This document shows positions 9,000-16,258 of a DNA stretch of 59,092 bases, piece after piece. The stretch spans positions 1-59,092 of the forward strand of contig NZ_NVPR01000053.1 of NCBI RefSeq assembly GCF_002551815.1. The letters are read 5' to 3'. The notes below the pieces were generated by a model, which ran no database searches, was not told the origin of the DNA, and was given only the letters and a program-made list of their open reading frames with translations. Made by a program: the position numbers and the translations under genes. Source of the stretch: Bacillus sp. AFS098217 (lineage in GTDB: Bacteria > Bacillota > Bacilli > Bacillales > Bacillaceae_G). Every line of letters begins with the position of its first letter. Positions within the stretch are counted from its first letter, which is position 1.

Positions 9000-9947
9000 T
9001 TGGCAAATTTAGATCCGCAAGCAGAAAAATATTTACAAGCATATAATCAGATGCCGCCAATTCACGAGATGGATCCTAAGGCAGTAAGAGATATGCTTTC
9101 CAATGCACCGCGCCCTGCTGTAAAATTAGATCCAGTTTCAAAGGTAGAGAACTTGATGATACCGGTAAGTAAAGACGAAGAAATCAAATGTAGGGTATAC
9201 ATACCGGAGGGGCAAGGTCCATTCCCGATATTCATTTACTACCATGGTGGAGGATGGGTTCTGGGAGACATTGAAGTGATGGATGCAAGTTGCCGAATGC
9301 TAGCAAATAGAACGGCTAGTATTGTTGTATCTGTAAACTATCGTCTTGCTCCAGAGTATAAGTTCCCGACTCCAGTCGAAGACGCATATACGGCATTGGA
9401 ATGGGTTTATGAAAAAGGGACCTCCTTTAACGGAGATGTTACTAGATTGGTAGTCGGAGGGGATAGCTCAGGCGGAAATCTAGCGACAGTAGTTACTATG
9501 ATGGCAAGAGACAGAAAAAGTCCCAACATCACTGCACAGGTCTTAATCTACCCTGTGACAAATCTTGAGTTTAATACGGAATCCCATCAAGCATTTGCAA
9601 AAGGATTTGGTCTGGATCGCGAACAGCTGATTTGGTTCCGTGATCATTATGTAAGGAATGATGAGGACAGGTATAATGAATACGCTTCTCCTTTGGTTGC
9701 TGAAGATTTAAGTGGTCTCCCGCCAGCGATCGTGATCACAGCAGAAAATGATGTGCTTCGGGATGAAGGAATAGCTTATGCCGAACGACTGAAAAAATTT
9801 GGTGTGCAAGTTGAATATGTATGTGAACTCGGTATGATCCACGGCTTTTTTGCACATATGGCTATTTTCTCTAAGAACATTGAATCAACTGTTTCTAAAA
9901 TTGACAATTTCCTGAATGCTGCTAAATATACAATAGGGGTAGATTAG
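9000..9947 (+). CDS. HSL-family alpha/beta hydrolase (carboxylesterase)
   Basis: The 315-residue enzyme is of the hormone-sensitive-lipase family. The oxyanion motif HGGG (82-85), the nucleophile GDSSGG with Ser156, and the partners Asp251 (NDVLRDEG) and His281 (MIHGFF) are all present. It should hydrolyse short- to medium-chain esters in the cytoplasm. The start is TTG at 9000 with GTGAGGA 9 bases upstream; the nearby ATG pair is in another frame. No island operator precedes it, so it may be transcribed with dioxygenase paralogue 2. It could release the acid from an ester substrate. Confidence 0.85.
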   Translation: MANLDPQAEKYLQAYNQMPPIHEMDPKAVRDMLSNAPRPAVKLDPVSKVENLMIPVSKDEEIKCRVYIPEGQGPFPIFIYYHGGGWVLGDIEVMDASCRMLANRTASIVVSVNYRLAPEYKFPTPVEDAYTALEWVYEKGTSFNGDVTRLVVGGDSSGGNLATVVTMMARDRKSPNITAQVLIYPVTNLEFNTESHQAFAKGFGLDREQLIWFRDHYVRNDEDRYNEYASPLVAEDLSGLPPAIVITAENDVLRDEGIAYAERLKKFGVQVEYVCELGMIHGFFAHMAIFSKNIESTVSKIDNFLNAAKYTIGVD

Positions 9948-9961
9948 GATTAAAAAGTTAT

Positions 9962-10001
9962 AAAAAAACGAGCCTCAGCTTTTAGTAAGGCTCGTTTTTT
10001 T
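9962..10001. terminator. Bidirectional terminator between esterase and SDR
   Basis: A-run ACGAGCC (to 9974) pairs with GGCTCGT and a T run (9989-10001). The A and T runs on both sides allow termination of both converging genes. Confidence 0.85.
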
Positions 10002-10053
10002 ATACATTATTATTGGTAATCTACGATACAGTTACAATATCAACCCTAGCTTT

Positions 10054-10827
10054 TTAGTAAAAAACGGTATCTCCAATTCCGCCGGTTACCGAAATGACAT
10101 CGCCAGTAATTGATGCCGCCAAAGGTGAAGCTAGGAAGGTAATGACATTAGCAATTTCTTCTACTGTAATCAAGCGGCCGAGTGCATTGAGTCCTGCCAT
10201 CTGACGCACAGCCTCTTCATTAGTGACCCGGTTTCTAAACATTTCCGTATCGACAATCCCTGGATAAACAGCATTGACGTTAATTCCGTGTTTTCCTAAT
10301 TCCAATGATGCGGATTTTGTTAAATGGACAACAGATGCATTACGTGGACCGGAACTAAAATAATTGCCGCCAATTCTAGCAGCCAGGCCACTTATATTTA
10401 TAATACGTCCCCAATTATTTTCTATCATATAAGGAGCTACAGCTCGCATACAACGAAAATAGCCCATATACTTTTCTTCAAAATCTTTCAAAATAAGTTC
10501 ATCTTTAATACTATTAAAATCCTCTGGCTCAAAGCCGCCAACACGGGCTCCACTGTTGATTAAAATATCAATGCTTCCCATTGCTGCTGCTGATTTTTCA
10601 ACTAAATTTAGGATAGAGTCAGGATCAGTGGTATCTGCCACAATTGGATAGATATTTCTTTTTGTTTCTTGAGCTAATTCTTCTGCAGCGATTTTTAGTG
10701 AGGATTCGTTTCTTGAACAAATTGTACAATCTACACCTTCCAGAGCCAATTGGCGAGCGGTAGCTTTACCAATCCCCCGGCTTCCTCCAACAATAAGTGC
10801 TTTTTTTCCAGATAACTTTAAGTCCAT
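10054..10827 (-). CDS. SDR family protein lacking the YxxxK motif
   Basis: The 257-residue protein has a short-chain dehydrogenase fold: the nucleotide site GGSRGIGK (14-21) and a family-like end TGDVISVTGG (241-250). The catalytic Tyr-x3-Lys is missing. Aligning the conserved LTKS places Ser159 and Asn163 where Tyr and Lys should be, in the stretch YFSSGPRNASVVHLTK. It may use another residue (Tyr156 is close) or may not be a classical dehydrogenase. AGGAGGTTG precedes the ATG. An inverted copy of the island element lies 90 bases upstream, so it belongs to the same regulon although it is on the other strand. Confidence 0.8.
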   Translation of the reverse strand: MDLKLSGKKALIVGGSRGIGKATARQLALEGVDCTICSRNESSLKIAAEELAQETKRNIYPIVADTTDPDSILNLVEKSAAAMGSIDILINSGARVGGFEPEDFNSIKDELILKDFEEKYMGYFRCMRAVAPYMIENNWGRIINISGLAARIGGNYFSSGPRNASVVHLTKSASLELGKHGINVNAVYPGIVDTEMFRNRVTNEEAVRQMAGLNALGRLITVEEIANVITFLASPLAASITGDVISVTGGIGDTVFY

Positions 10828-10918
10828 AGTTCAACCTCCTATTTTAATTTAACCGTAAAAGACTAAATTCGAAAGTTAGTTTTCGGAATATTGGATCATT
10901 TCTATTTTTGATTCTACA

Positions 10919-10983
10919 GATAAATTATAATTAAATAAAATTAAAAATTTTAATTTGTAATTAAGTACTACTAATATAAAATA
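10919..10983 (-). promoter_or_regulatory. Island operator/promoter element, type A, inverted copy
   Basis: On the minus strand this reads TATTAGTAGTACTTAATTAC, then the dyad AAATTAAAATTTTTAATTT (10938-10956), then TTTAATTATAATTTAT, matching the type A copies nearly base for base. It points at the SDR ending at 10054 and lies about 90 bases from its start. It is the only copy in this orientation. Confidence 0.7.
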
Positions 10984-11029
10984 GAAAAAACTATTTTGTA
11001 AATAAAATAGAACTGATACTTTAGTAAGT

Positions 11030-11147
11030 TGGCAATGGGCTGGTTGATCGTGAATGGAGCCATATGAAGATTCCATGCTACTCTAGTCAGAGAATGGTGT
11101 TTTGCGACTTCAATAATATATAGTAATTGTTCAATGTTCATTACCAT
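11030..11147 (-). pseudogene. LysR regulator, N-terminal remnant
   Basis: On the minus strand MNIEQLLYIIEVAKHHSLT... mirrors the first ~38 residues of the intact LysR at 16259-17164 (MNIEQLVYIIEVSKHSSLT), including the helix-turn-helix with substitutions. Similarity stops there; the effector-binding domain is gone. As with the intact gene, it sits directly behind a type A element. It cannot act as a normal regulator. Confidence 0.75.
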
Positions 11148-11151
11148 ACCC

Positions 11152-11230
11152 CCTTTTTGAATATTAGTAATACTTACTTTCACATTAAAATCTTTAATTT
11201 TATTTAACTGAAAATTATGAATATAATGAA
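11152..11230 (+). promoter_or_regulatory. Island operator/promoter element, type A, copy 2
   Basis: TTGAATATTAGTAATACTTACTT is followed by the dyad core ATTAAAATCTTTAAT (11184-11198) and TATAAT at 11222. It is flanked on the left by the LysR remnant and on the right by the ligase remnant, the same arrangement as at copy 1. It probably drives dioxygenase paralogue 3, about 400 bases downstream. Confidence 0.7.
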
Positions 11231-11295
11231 ATTAATAACGATTAACACGTTCACAATAGTTGTTATTAAAAGCGCTTACATATAAATGGAAGGGA

Positions 11296-11592
11296 GGACA
11301 GCATTTAATAAGTGATAATTTGTCTGACAAAGGATTCGGGAGGAGAGAGGGAGTCGATCTTTTATTAGGAAACAAGCTATCATGTTTATAAAAGCACTCT
11401 CATTTCCAGAAAGACTTGCAGTAATTCTATACAGATCAGAAACAACCGATAAAGCAAAGGTTGCAATATTATTTCATCAAAACTAGGCCATAGATGACCG
11501 ATTCTATTAGGATAAGCTGGTGAAGTACAAGCTTCCTAGATAAGTGGAATTTTTAAAGGAGTTATCCAAGAAAACAACAGAGAAAATTTAAA
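11296..11592 (+). pseudogene. Acyl-CoA ligase remnant with large internal deletions
   Basis: Patches match the intact ligase at 3456-4970 in order: the leader and start region (start codon now ATA), GAGTCGATCTTTTATTAGG like the residue 55-61 region, GACTTGCAGTAATTCTATAC like the P-loop approach, and GATAAGCTGGTGAAGTACAA near the 3' end. About 1.2 kb of the gene is missing and the frame is broken. It lies upstream of dioxygenase paralogue 3, as the intact ligase lies upstream of paralogue 1, which shows the whole operon was duplicated. Confidence 0.8.
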
Positions 11593-11623
11593 AGTTGCAT
11601 GAGAAAACGAAGGAGGCGTATCT

Positions 11624-12679
11624 ATGTCGTCCATTTTAAAGAAAAAAGTTCAAGGACCGGTAGCGTGGAAAGGTATTGATCTAGCTAAAGATGATTCATG
11701 GGTTTATTATTTGTCCGAAAAAACGCTCGCATCTCTTGAAAGCGCTTTACTTCATGTTAAACAAAAGGGTTTAAAAGCACCTAATTTTAACAAGGAGGAC
11801 TTCCCGATTTCTGATCTCTCTGACGAAATCGCTTACTTTGTTGACGAACTGGAGAATGGGAGGGGGTTCCTATTAATTCGTGGATTACCACTGGAAAAGT
11901 ATACGGATGAAGAAGCGAGCATCATTTATTGGGGTCTCGGAGTTCACTTAGGCATCCCAGTAACGCAAAACGCAAAAGGTGATCTCTTAGGACATGTCAT
12001 TGATCAAGGGCTCAATATAAATGATTCAAGTGTACGAGGTTACCAAACAAATGCACACCTTCCCTTTCACCCAGATGGATCTGACGTAGTCGGATTATTA
12101 AGTCTTCGAAAAGCTAAATCTGGGGGGTTCAGTAGTATCGTAAGTTCGATGGCTGTTTATAATGAAATTCTTGAGAAGTACCCAGAGTATCTTGGAATTC
12201 TCTATCATCCATACTTCTTGGATCGTCGTGGTGAGGAAGCACCAGGAGAATCTCCGGTATATTCATCACCAGTCTTTAGTTATTATGATGGTAAATTGAG
12301 CTGCAGATATAATCGCGGATATGTCGAATCAGCACAAGCGAAAACAGGTATCCATTTGTCAAAAGTTGAAATTGAAGCATATGACTTAATGGATTCCCTC
12401 CTTCATGATGAAAACATGCATATTGATATGATGTTGGAACCAGGTGATATGCAATTCGTCAATAATTATACCGTTCTTCACTCACGTACTCAATACGAAG
12501 ACTATGAAGAACCGGAACGCAAACGTCATTTACTAAGATTGTGGCTTACGATGCCAAATGGCCGAGAAATTGCCCCTGATTTTGCGATGTTTATTGATGA
12601 GAAAACAGGGAAAGCGGGTCGCGGCGGTATTCCCGTTCGTGAAAAAACAGCTGGTGGTATTGTAGAAAACATAAGGTAA
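11624..12679 (+). CDS. TauD/clavaminate-synthase-like Fe(II)/2OG dioxygenase, paralogue 3
   Basis: The 351-residue protein is very close to paralogue 1, with the same start (MSSILK), the same length and the same RGGIPVR tail. Iron ligands are His149, Asp151 (HPDGSD) and His286 (TVLHSRTQYED); Arg301 or Arg305 should hold 2-oxoglutarate. Changes from paralogue 1 cluster around residues 128-150 and 195-200, likely near the substrate pocket. GAAGGAGG precedes the ATG. It pairs with MFS copy 2 downstream through a conserved 166-base linker without a gene. Confidence 0.85.
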   Translation: MSSILKKKVQGPVAWKGIDLAKDDSWVYYLSEKTLASLESALLHVKQKGLKAPNFNKEDFPISDLSDEIAYFVDELENGRGFLLIRGLPLEKYTDEEASIIYWGLGVHLGIPVTQNAKGDLLGHVIDQGLNINDSSVRGYQTNAHLPFHPDGSDVVGLLSLRKAKSGGFSSIVSSMAVYNEILEKYPEYLGILYHPYFLDRRGEEAPGESPVYSSPVFSYYDGKLSCRYNRGYVESAQAKTGIHLSKVEIEAYDLMDSLLHDENMHIDMMLEPGDMQFVNNYTVLHSRTQYEDYEEPERKRHLLRLWLTMPNGREIAPDFAMFIDEKTGKAGRGGIPVREKTAGGIVENIR

Positions 12680-12845
12680 TGGATTTAATAAATATCAGGA
12701 GTTTAGTCGTGAGCTTAAACCCGAAAGACTTACCTTTATAAAACGTTTTATAAGAACACCAATTGATTCATGTGATGGGGAGTACCTTTCAGAATTCAAA
12801 CAAAGGTTTTCCCTAAATAGAAAAAAGTAAGGGGAGATTTTTATA

Positions 12846-14135
12846 TTGAGCACCCCAAAATATTCTTGGATTATATTATTATTTTTAGTTGCTTCCGGTA
12901 TGATCAACCAAGTTGATAAAATTATCATTGGTTTGGCTTCCGTTTCCGTAATGAAGGAGTTACATTTAAGTCCTTCACAATGGGGATTGGTGGGAAGTTC
13001 CTTCTTTTGGTTCTTTACCTTTTCCTCTATCATTCTTGGTGGCATGGCTGATTCCAAAAACACGAAAAAAATGTTAACTTGGATGTCGCTGGTATGGTTG
13101 ACTGTTCAATTTATTACACCTTTTGTTTCCAGTCTGTCTTTGCTAGTGCTTACAAGGATACTCTTGGGAGCAGGCGAAGGCGCAGCCCCTGCTCTATCAA
13201 CGGCTATAGTGGGAAAATGGTTCCCAAAACATAGACATGGTATAGGCTTTGGCGCTGTTCTCTGTGGAGCAACAATTGGGCCTGCAATTGCTTCACCATT
13301 ATTAATCTCCTTGATCAATCAATATGGATGGAGAGCTGCTTTTATAGCCATGGGAATTGTTGGACTGATTGTGTTAGTTTTATGGGTCATTTTCGGTAAA
13401 GAAAGTCCACAAGAAATCGGATTGCCTTCTTTTCATCAAGAGGAGGAGCATTCATCAACCCTCTCTAAAGTTTCATGGCGTCAGTTTCTTCCACATCTTT
13501 TGTCTAAGAATTTTGTTTTTATTGTTTTGTGTGGAGGTTGTGCCTATTGGTTATTGTCCGTTCAAGCGATATGGTTTCCGGCATACTTTACCAAAGTTCA
13601 ACATTTTAATAATCAAACATTAAAACTAGCTGTGTCTTTACCTTTTCTTTTCGCTGCGATTAGTCAAATTGGATTTTCCATGCTATCAGACAGGATTTAT
13701 CGTAAAACTGGGGATATTCGTAAAGCACGGATAAACATTGCCGGTTTCATGATGGTGCTATCTGCTCTTTGTGTATATATGGCAAGTACTGTAAATTCAA
13801 CTGCTATATCCATTCTATTCTTCACCCTTGCTCCAGGCTTCGCGTATGTTATTCTTTCACTCGCACCCGCAATATTAATGGATTTTTTTTCTCCCCAAAA
13901 CATCGGAAAAGCACAAGGGACCTACGTTGCTCTTGCAAGCTCAACAAGTATTATTGCTCCGCTCGTATTCGGTTATTTTATCCAATATGCAGCGACTGAG
14001 GCAATGGGATATCGTTATGGATTTCAAGTAACTTCTTTAGGTATGTTCGTTATCGGATTATTGTTTTTGATTGTTGTACGTCCCGCGAAGCAAAGTCACA
14101 CAACAATAAAAGCAGAGGAGCAAGTGAGTATTTAG
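12846..14135 (+). CDS. MFS transporter, ACS type, copy 2
   Basis: The 429-residue protein is a close duplicate of the transporter at 6200-7489, with 12 predicted membrane segments. It starts at a TTG (LSTPKYSW in direct translation) behind AAGGGGAGA. Differences concentrate in helix 1-2 (IIGLASVSVMKE), helix 4 (GEGAAPALS) and helix 5 (LCGATIGPAIA), positions that often line the transport path, so its substrate may differ from copy 1. It forms an operon with dioxygenase paralogue 3. A small zinc-ribbon gene follows after 64 bases. Confidence 0.8.
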   Translation: MSTPKYSWIILLFLVASGMINQVDKIIIGLASVSVMKELHLSPSQWGLVGSSFFWFFTFSSIILGGMADSKNTKKMLTWMSLVWLTVQFITPFVSSLSLLVLTRILLGAGEGAAPALSTAIVGKWFPKHRHGIGFGAVLCGATIGPAIASPLLISLINQYGWRAAFIAMGIVGLIVLVLWVIFGKESPQEIGLPSFHQEEEHSSTLSKVSWRQFLPHLLSKNFVFIVLCGGCAYWLLSVQAIWFPAYFTKVQHFNNQTLKLAVSLPFLFAAISQIGFSMLSDRIYRKTGDIRKARINIAGFMMVLSALCVYMASTVNSTAISILFFTLAPGFAYVILSLAPAILMDFFSPQNIGKAQGTYVALASSTSIIAPLVFGYFIQYAATEAMGYRYGFQVTSLGMFVIGLLFLIVVRPAKQSHTTIKAEEQVSI

Positions 14136-14199
14136 AAATCATTGATGGATAGATCGAGGAGGGAAAGAAATAAGTAAATATGAAAAGGAGGTTGCATAA

Positions 14200-14334
14200 A
14201 TGGATCGTTGTGTACATTGTCATGAAGAATTAGCCATTATGGAGCGAAATCGCAGTGAGTGCTGGAATTGTCAAGAGAAGATGTCTGAGACTTACTCTGA
14301 TGATCATATTGACATAGAGGATGAAGTGAAATAG
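14200..14334 (+). CDS. 44-residue zinc-ribbon-like small protein
   Basis: A short frame starts at an ATG behind AAAAGGAGG, an excellent ribosome site. The product begins MDRCVHCHEEL and carries two CxxC pairs (Cys4/Cys7 and Cys21/Cys24, CWNC), then an acidic tail. Two CxxC knuckles 13 residues apart fit a small treble-clef or rubredoxin-like zinc site. It follows the MFS gene closely and is probably co-transcribed. I do not recognise a family; a role as a metal-binding accessory protein would be a guess. Confidence 0.6.
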   Translation: MDRCVHCHEELAIMERNRSECWNCQEKMSETYSDDHIDIEDEVK

Positions 14335-14379
14335 TTTGTGTATAACAGAATTTGGTGCTTCGCATGTAGCAAAAAAGCA

Positions 14380-14572
14380 GCGGATTCTCTGTTTAAACCA
14401 ACCTAAAAGAAATATTTAAGAGCTTACGAATCCAAATCAATCGGAATGATTTCCCCCTTTATGACAGGGGGATAATTATTCATTATGAAATCAGGAGCAA
14501 ATGTAATAGCCAAGCTTCCAATAATGACTTGCAGAACTCCGTCTATATTTATAGTAATTGTTCAATGTTCAT
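14380..14572 (-). pseudogene. LysR regulator with large internal deletion
   Basis: The region 14380-14545 matches the 3' part of the intact lysR (same order as 16345-16490, such as TTCATTATGAAATCAGGAGC). It then jumps directly to 14550-14572, which encodes only MNIEQLL followed by a stop. Roughly 0.7 kb between the two is missing. The remnant sits against a type A element, as the intact gene does. Confidence 0.8.
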
Positions 14573-14583
14573 GACTGTATCCA

Positions 14584-14657
14584 TTTTGAATATTAGTAAT
14601 ACTTACTTACACATTAAAATTTTTAATTTTATTTAATTATAACTTATGAGTATAATC
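14584..14657 (+). promoter_or_regulatory. Island operator/promoter element, type A, copy 3
   Basis: TTGAATATTAGTAATACTTACTT is followed by the dyad core ATTAAAATTTTTAAT (14613-14627) and TATAAT (14651). It lies about 60 bases before the SDR at 14715 and directly behind the internally deleted LysR. Confidence 0.7.
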
Positions 14658-14714
14658 AATAACATAATATGTTTTAAAAATTTTGAATATTCTTAATTTA
14701 GGAGGGGGTCTAGA

Positions 14715-15503
14715 ATGTCATCTAAACAATTGTTTGATCTAACAGGACAGACAGCAATGGTTACCGGAGGTGGTAGCGGGTTAGGGCGTGTAATGGCACT
14801 GGCGTTGGCTGAGGCCGGAGCAAACGTGGTAGTTTGTTCACGTCGTATAGAGGTTTGCGAAGAAGTTGTGAAAGAAATCGAGACGTTAGGAAGACAAGCG
14901 CTTGCTGTATCATTGGATGTAACAGTTCCTGAATCTGTCGCTCAAGGTGTGGAGAAAGCAGTTTCTCATTTTGGAAAAATCGAAATTTTAGTCAACAGTA
15001 GCGGAACGGTTTTTGAAACGCCTGCTACGGATATGCCTTTAGAACAATGGCAATCTATGCTCGATACAAATGTGACAGGAACATTTTTAATGTGTCAGGC
15101 TGTTGGAAGACATATGATTGACAACGAATACGGAAAAATCATTAACATTTCTTCTTCAATCGGCTTTAAAGGTACTGACCCAGAAGCTGTAGATTCTGTA
15201 GGATATACAACAAGTAAGGGGGCAGTTATGACTTTAACGAAGGATCTTGCAGTTAAGTGGGGTCGCCATGGAGTGCATGTGAATTCCATTGCTCCTGGAG
15301 TTTTCACTACTGGAATGAATAATCCAGAAATACCGGGAACACTTGTACATAAGGCTGGCCCGCTTATCGCCTCCCAAGTTCCAGTAAGGAGGTTAGGTAG
15401 AGACAATGATTTAGTAGGAGCAGTCCTTTATTTTGCTTCAGCAGCTTCTGATTATTGTACAGGACAAATATTAACTCTTGATGGGGGACTTGGCGCTAAG
15501 TAA
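14715..15503 (+). CDS. SDR family oxidoreductase (classical)
   Basis: The 262-residue NAD(P)-dependent dehydrogenase/reductase shows the cofactor site TGGGSGLG (17-24), NSSG (94-97) where NNAG is usual, INISSS (143-148), and the catalytic pair Tyr164/Lys168 in YTTSK. The end TGQILTLDGG is typical. It resembles gluconate 5-dehydrogenase or 3-oxoacyl reductase-like SDRs, so the likely reaction is oxidation of an alcohol made by the dioxygenases, which is inference. GGAGGGGGT precedes the ATG. A broken duplicate with the same first codons lies at 17309. Confidence 0.88.
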   Translation: MSSKQLFDLTGQTAMVTGGGSGLGRVMALALAEAGANVVVCSRRIEVCEEVVKEIETLGRQALAVSLDVTVPESVAQGVEKAVSHFGKIEILVNSSGTVFETPATDMPLEQWQSMLDTNVTGTFLMCQAVGRHMIDNEYGKIINISSSIGFKGTDPEAVDSVGYTTSKGAVMTLTKDLAVKWGRHGVHVNSIAPGVFTTGMNNPEIPGTLVHKAGPLIASQVPVRRLGRDNDLVGAVLYFASAASDYCTGQILTLDGGLGAK

Positions 15504-15552
15504 ATTTCACCCAAATAATGAAACTTAGTTCGTGAATATACCAAGTTGATGG

Positions 15553-15622
15553 TGTAAATTAATACAACTTAAGTGTAAGTTAAAAATAATAATTTTACTT
15601 AATTAAAAATTATGAATATACT
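15553..15622 (+). promoter_or_regulatory. Island operator/promoter element, type B, copy 2
   Basis: TTAATACAACTTAAGTGTAA, AGTTAAAAATAATAATTTTA and ATTATGAATATACT parallel the element before dioxygenase paralogue 2. It lies about 90 bases upstream of the cupin gene. Confidence 0.6.
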
Positions 15623-15711
15623 AAAAATAATAAATTCGCAATAGTTAATCAGCCGACTAGTGTAAGCGTTATCAGTATGCGGATTTCAAAAAATTGAAAG
15701 AGGGGATATAA

Positions 15712-16188
15712 GTGAGTAACGTAAAAAATGTAAAAGATGTAGTGGCATTTCATGCCAATAATATTTGTCCAGATGATTTACCGTGGATTCCTTATTTTGG
15801 AGATGCGAAGTTTAAATTGCTTAAGGTCAATCCGGTGACAGGACAGACTGTTACGCTATTAAAAGTTCCTGCGGCTATGCAACTTCCAGCTCATTTTCAT
15901 CCTGGTACGGTCATTGTTTATACTGTTCAAGGTACTTGGAGATATCTCGAAGATCCTTGGGTCTCCAAAGCTGGTGATGTTGTTTATGAGCCAGCTGGCT
16001 CCTCACATACACCTCAGGCTGTAGGGGAGGAAGAAGTTATTACATTGAATATTGTTGAAGGAACATTAGACTATTTAGGTGAGAATGGAGAAATTATTGC
16101 CAGAGATAATTTTGAGTCATTCCTGAAAAAATACCATGACCACTGTGCGGCTGAAGGAATTGAACCTGTAGATGTAACAAAATTTTAA
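15712..16188 (+). CDS. His3 cupin dioxygenase, Dke1 / 2,4'-dihydroxyacetophenone dioxygenase-like
   Basis: The 158-residue single-domain cupin reads HFHPGTVIVYTVQG (61-74) and then GDVVYEPAGSSHTPQ (88-102). His61, His63 and His99 form the metal site; the usual cupin glutamate is replaced by a hydrophobic residue. This three-histidine arrangement is known from acetylacetone dioxygenase (Dke1, about 153 residues) and 2,4'-dihydroxyacetophenone dioxygenase, which split C-C bonds next to carbonyls. The start is GTG behind GAAAGAGGGG. It has its own type B operator and terminator. In this setting it may cleave a beta-dicarbonyl or hydroxyketone intermediate; the exact substrate is not known. Confidence 0.75.
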   Translation: MSNVKNVKDVVAFHANNICPDDLPWIPYFGDAKFKLLKVNPVTGQTVTLLKVPAAMQLPAHFHPGTVIVYTVQGTWRYLEDPWVSKAGDVVYEPAGSSHTPQAVGEEEVITLNIVEGTLDYLGENGEIIARDNFESFLKKYHDHCAAEGIEPVDVTKF

Positions 16189-16201
16189 AAGATAGATTCG
16201 T

Positions 16202-16256
16202 AAAAAAAGAGAAGCTAGTCGTTCACATGCGACGCAGATGCTTCTCTTTTTTTCTT
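16202..16256. terminator. Bidirectional terminator between cupin and lysR
   Basis: A-run AGAGAAGC (16203-16215) pairs with GCTTCTCT and a T run (16239-16256). It serves the cupin on the plus strand and lysR on the minus strand. Confidence 0.85.
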
Positions 16257-16258
16257 TC

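Noticed and set aside
5008-12679. Beta-lactam (clavam) biosynthesis suggested by the clavaminate-synthase-like oxygenases
   Set aside because: No beta-lactam synthetase, carboxyethylarginine synthase or other clavam gene is present. The neighbours (CoA-transferase, thiolase, importers) are catabolic.
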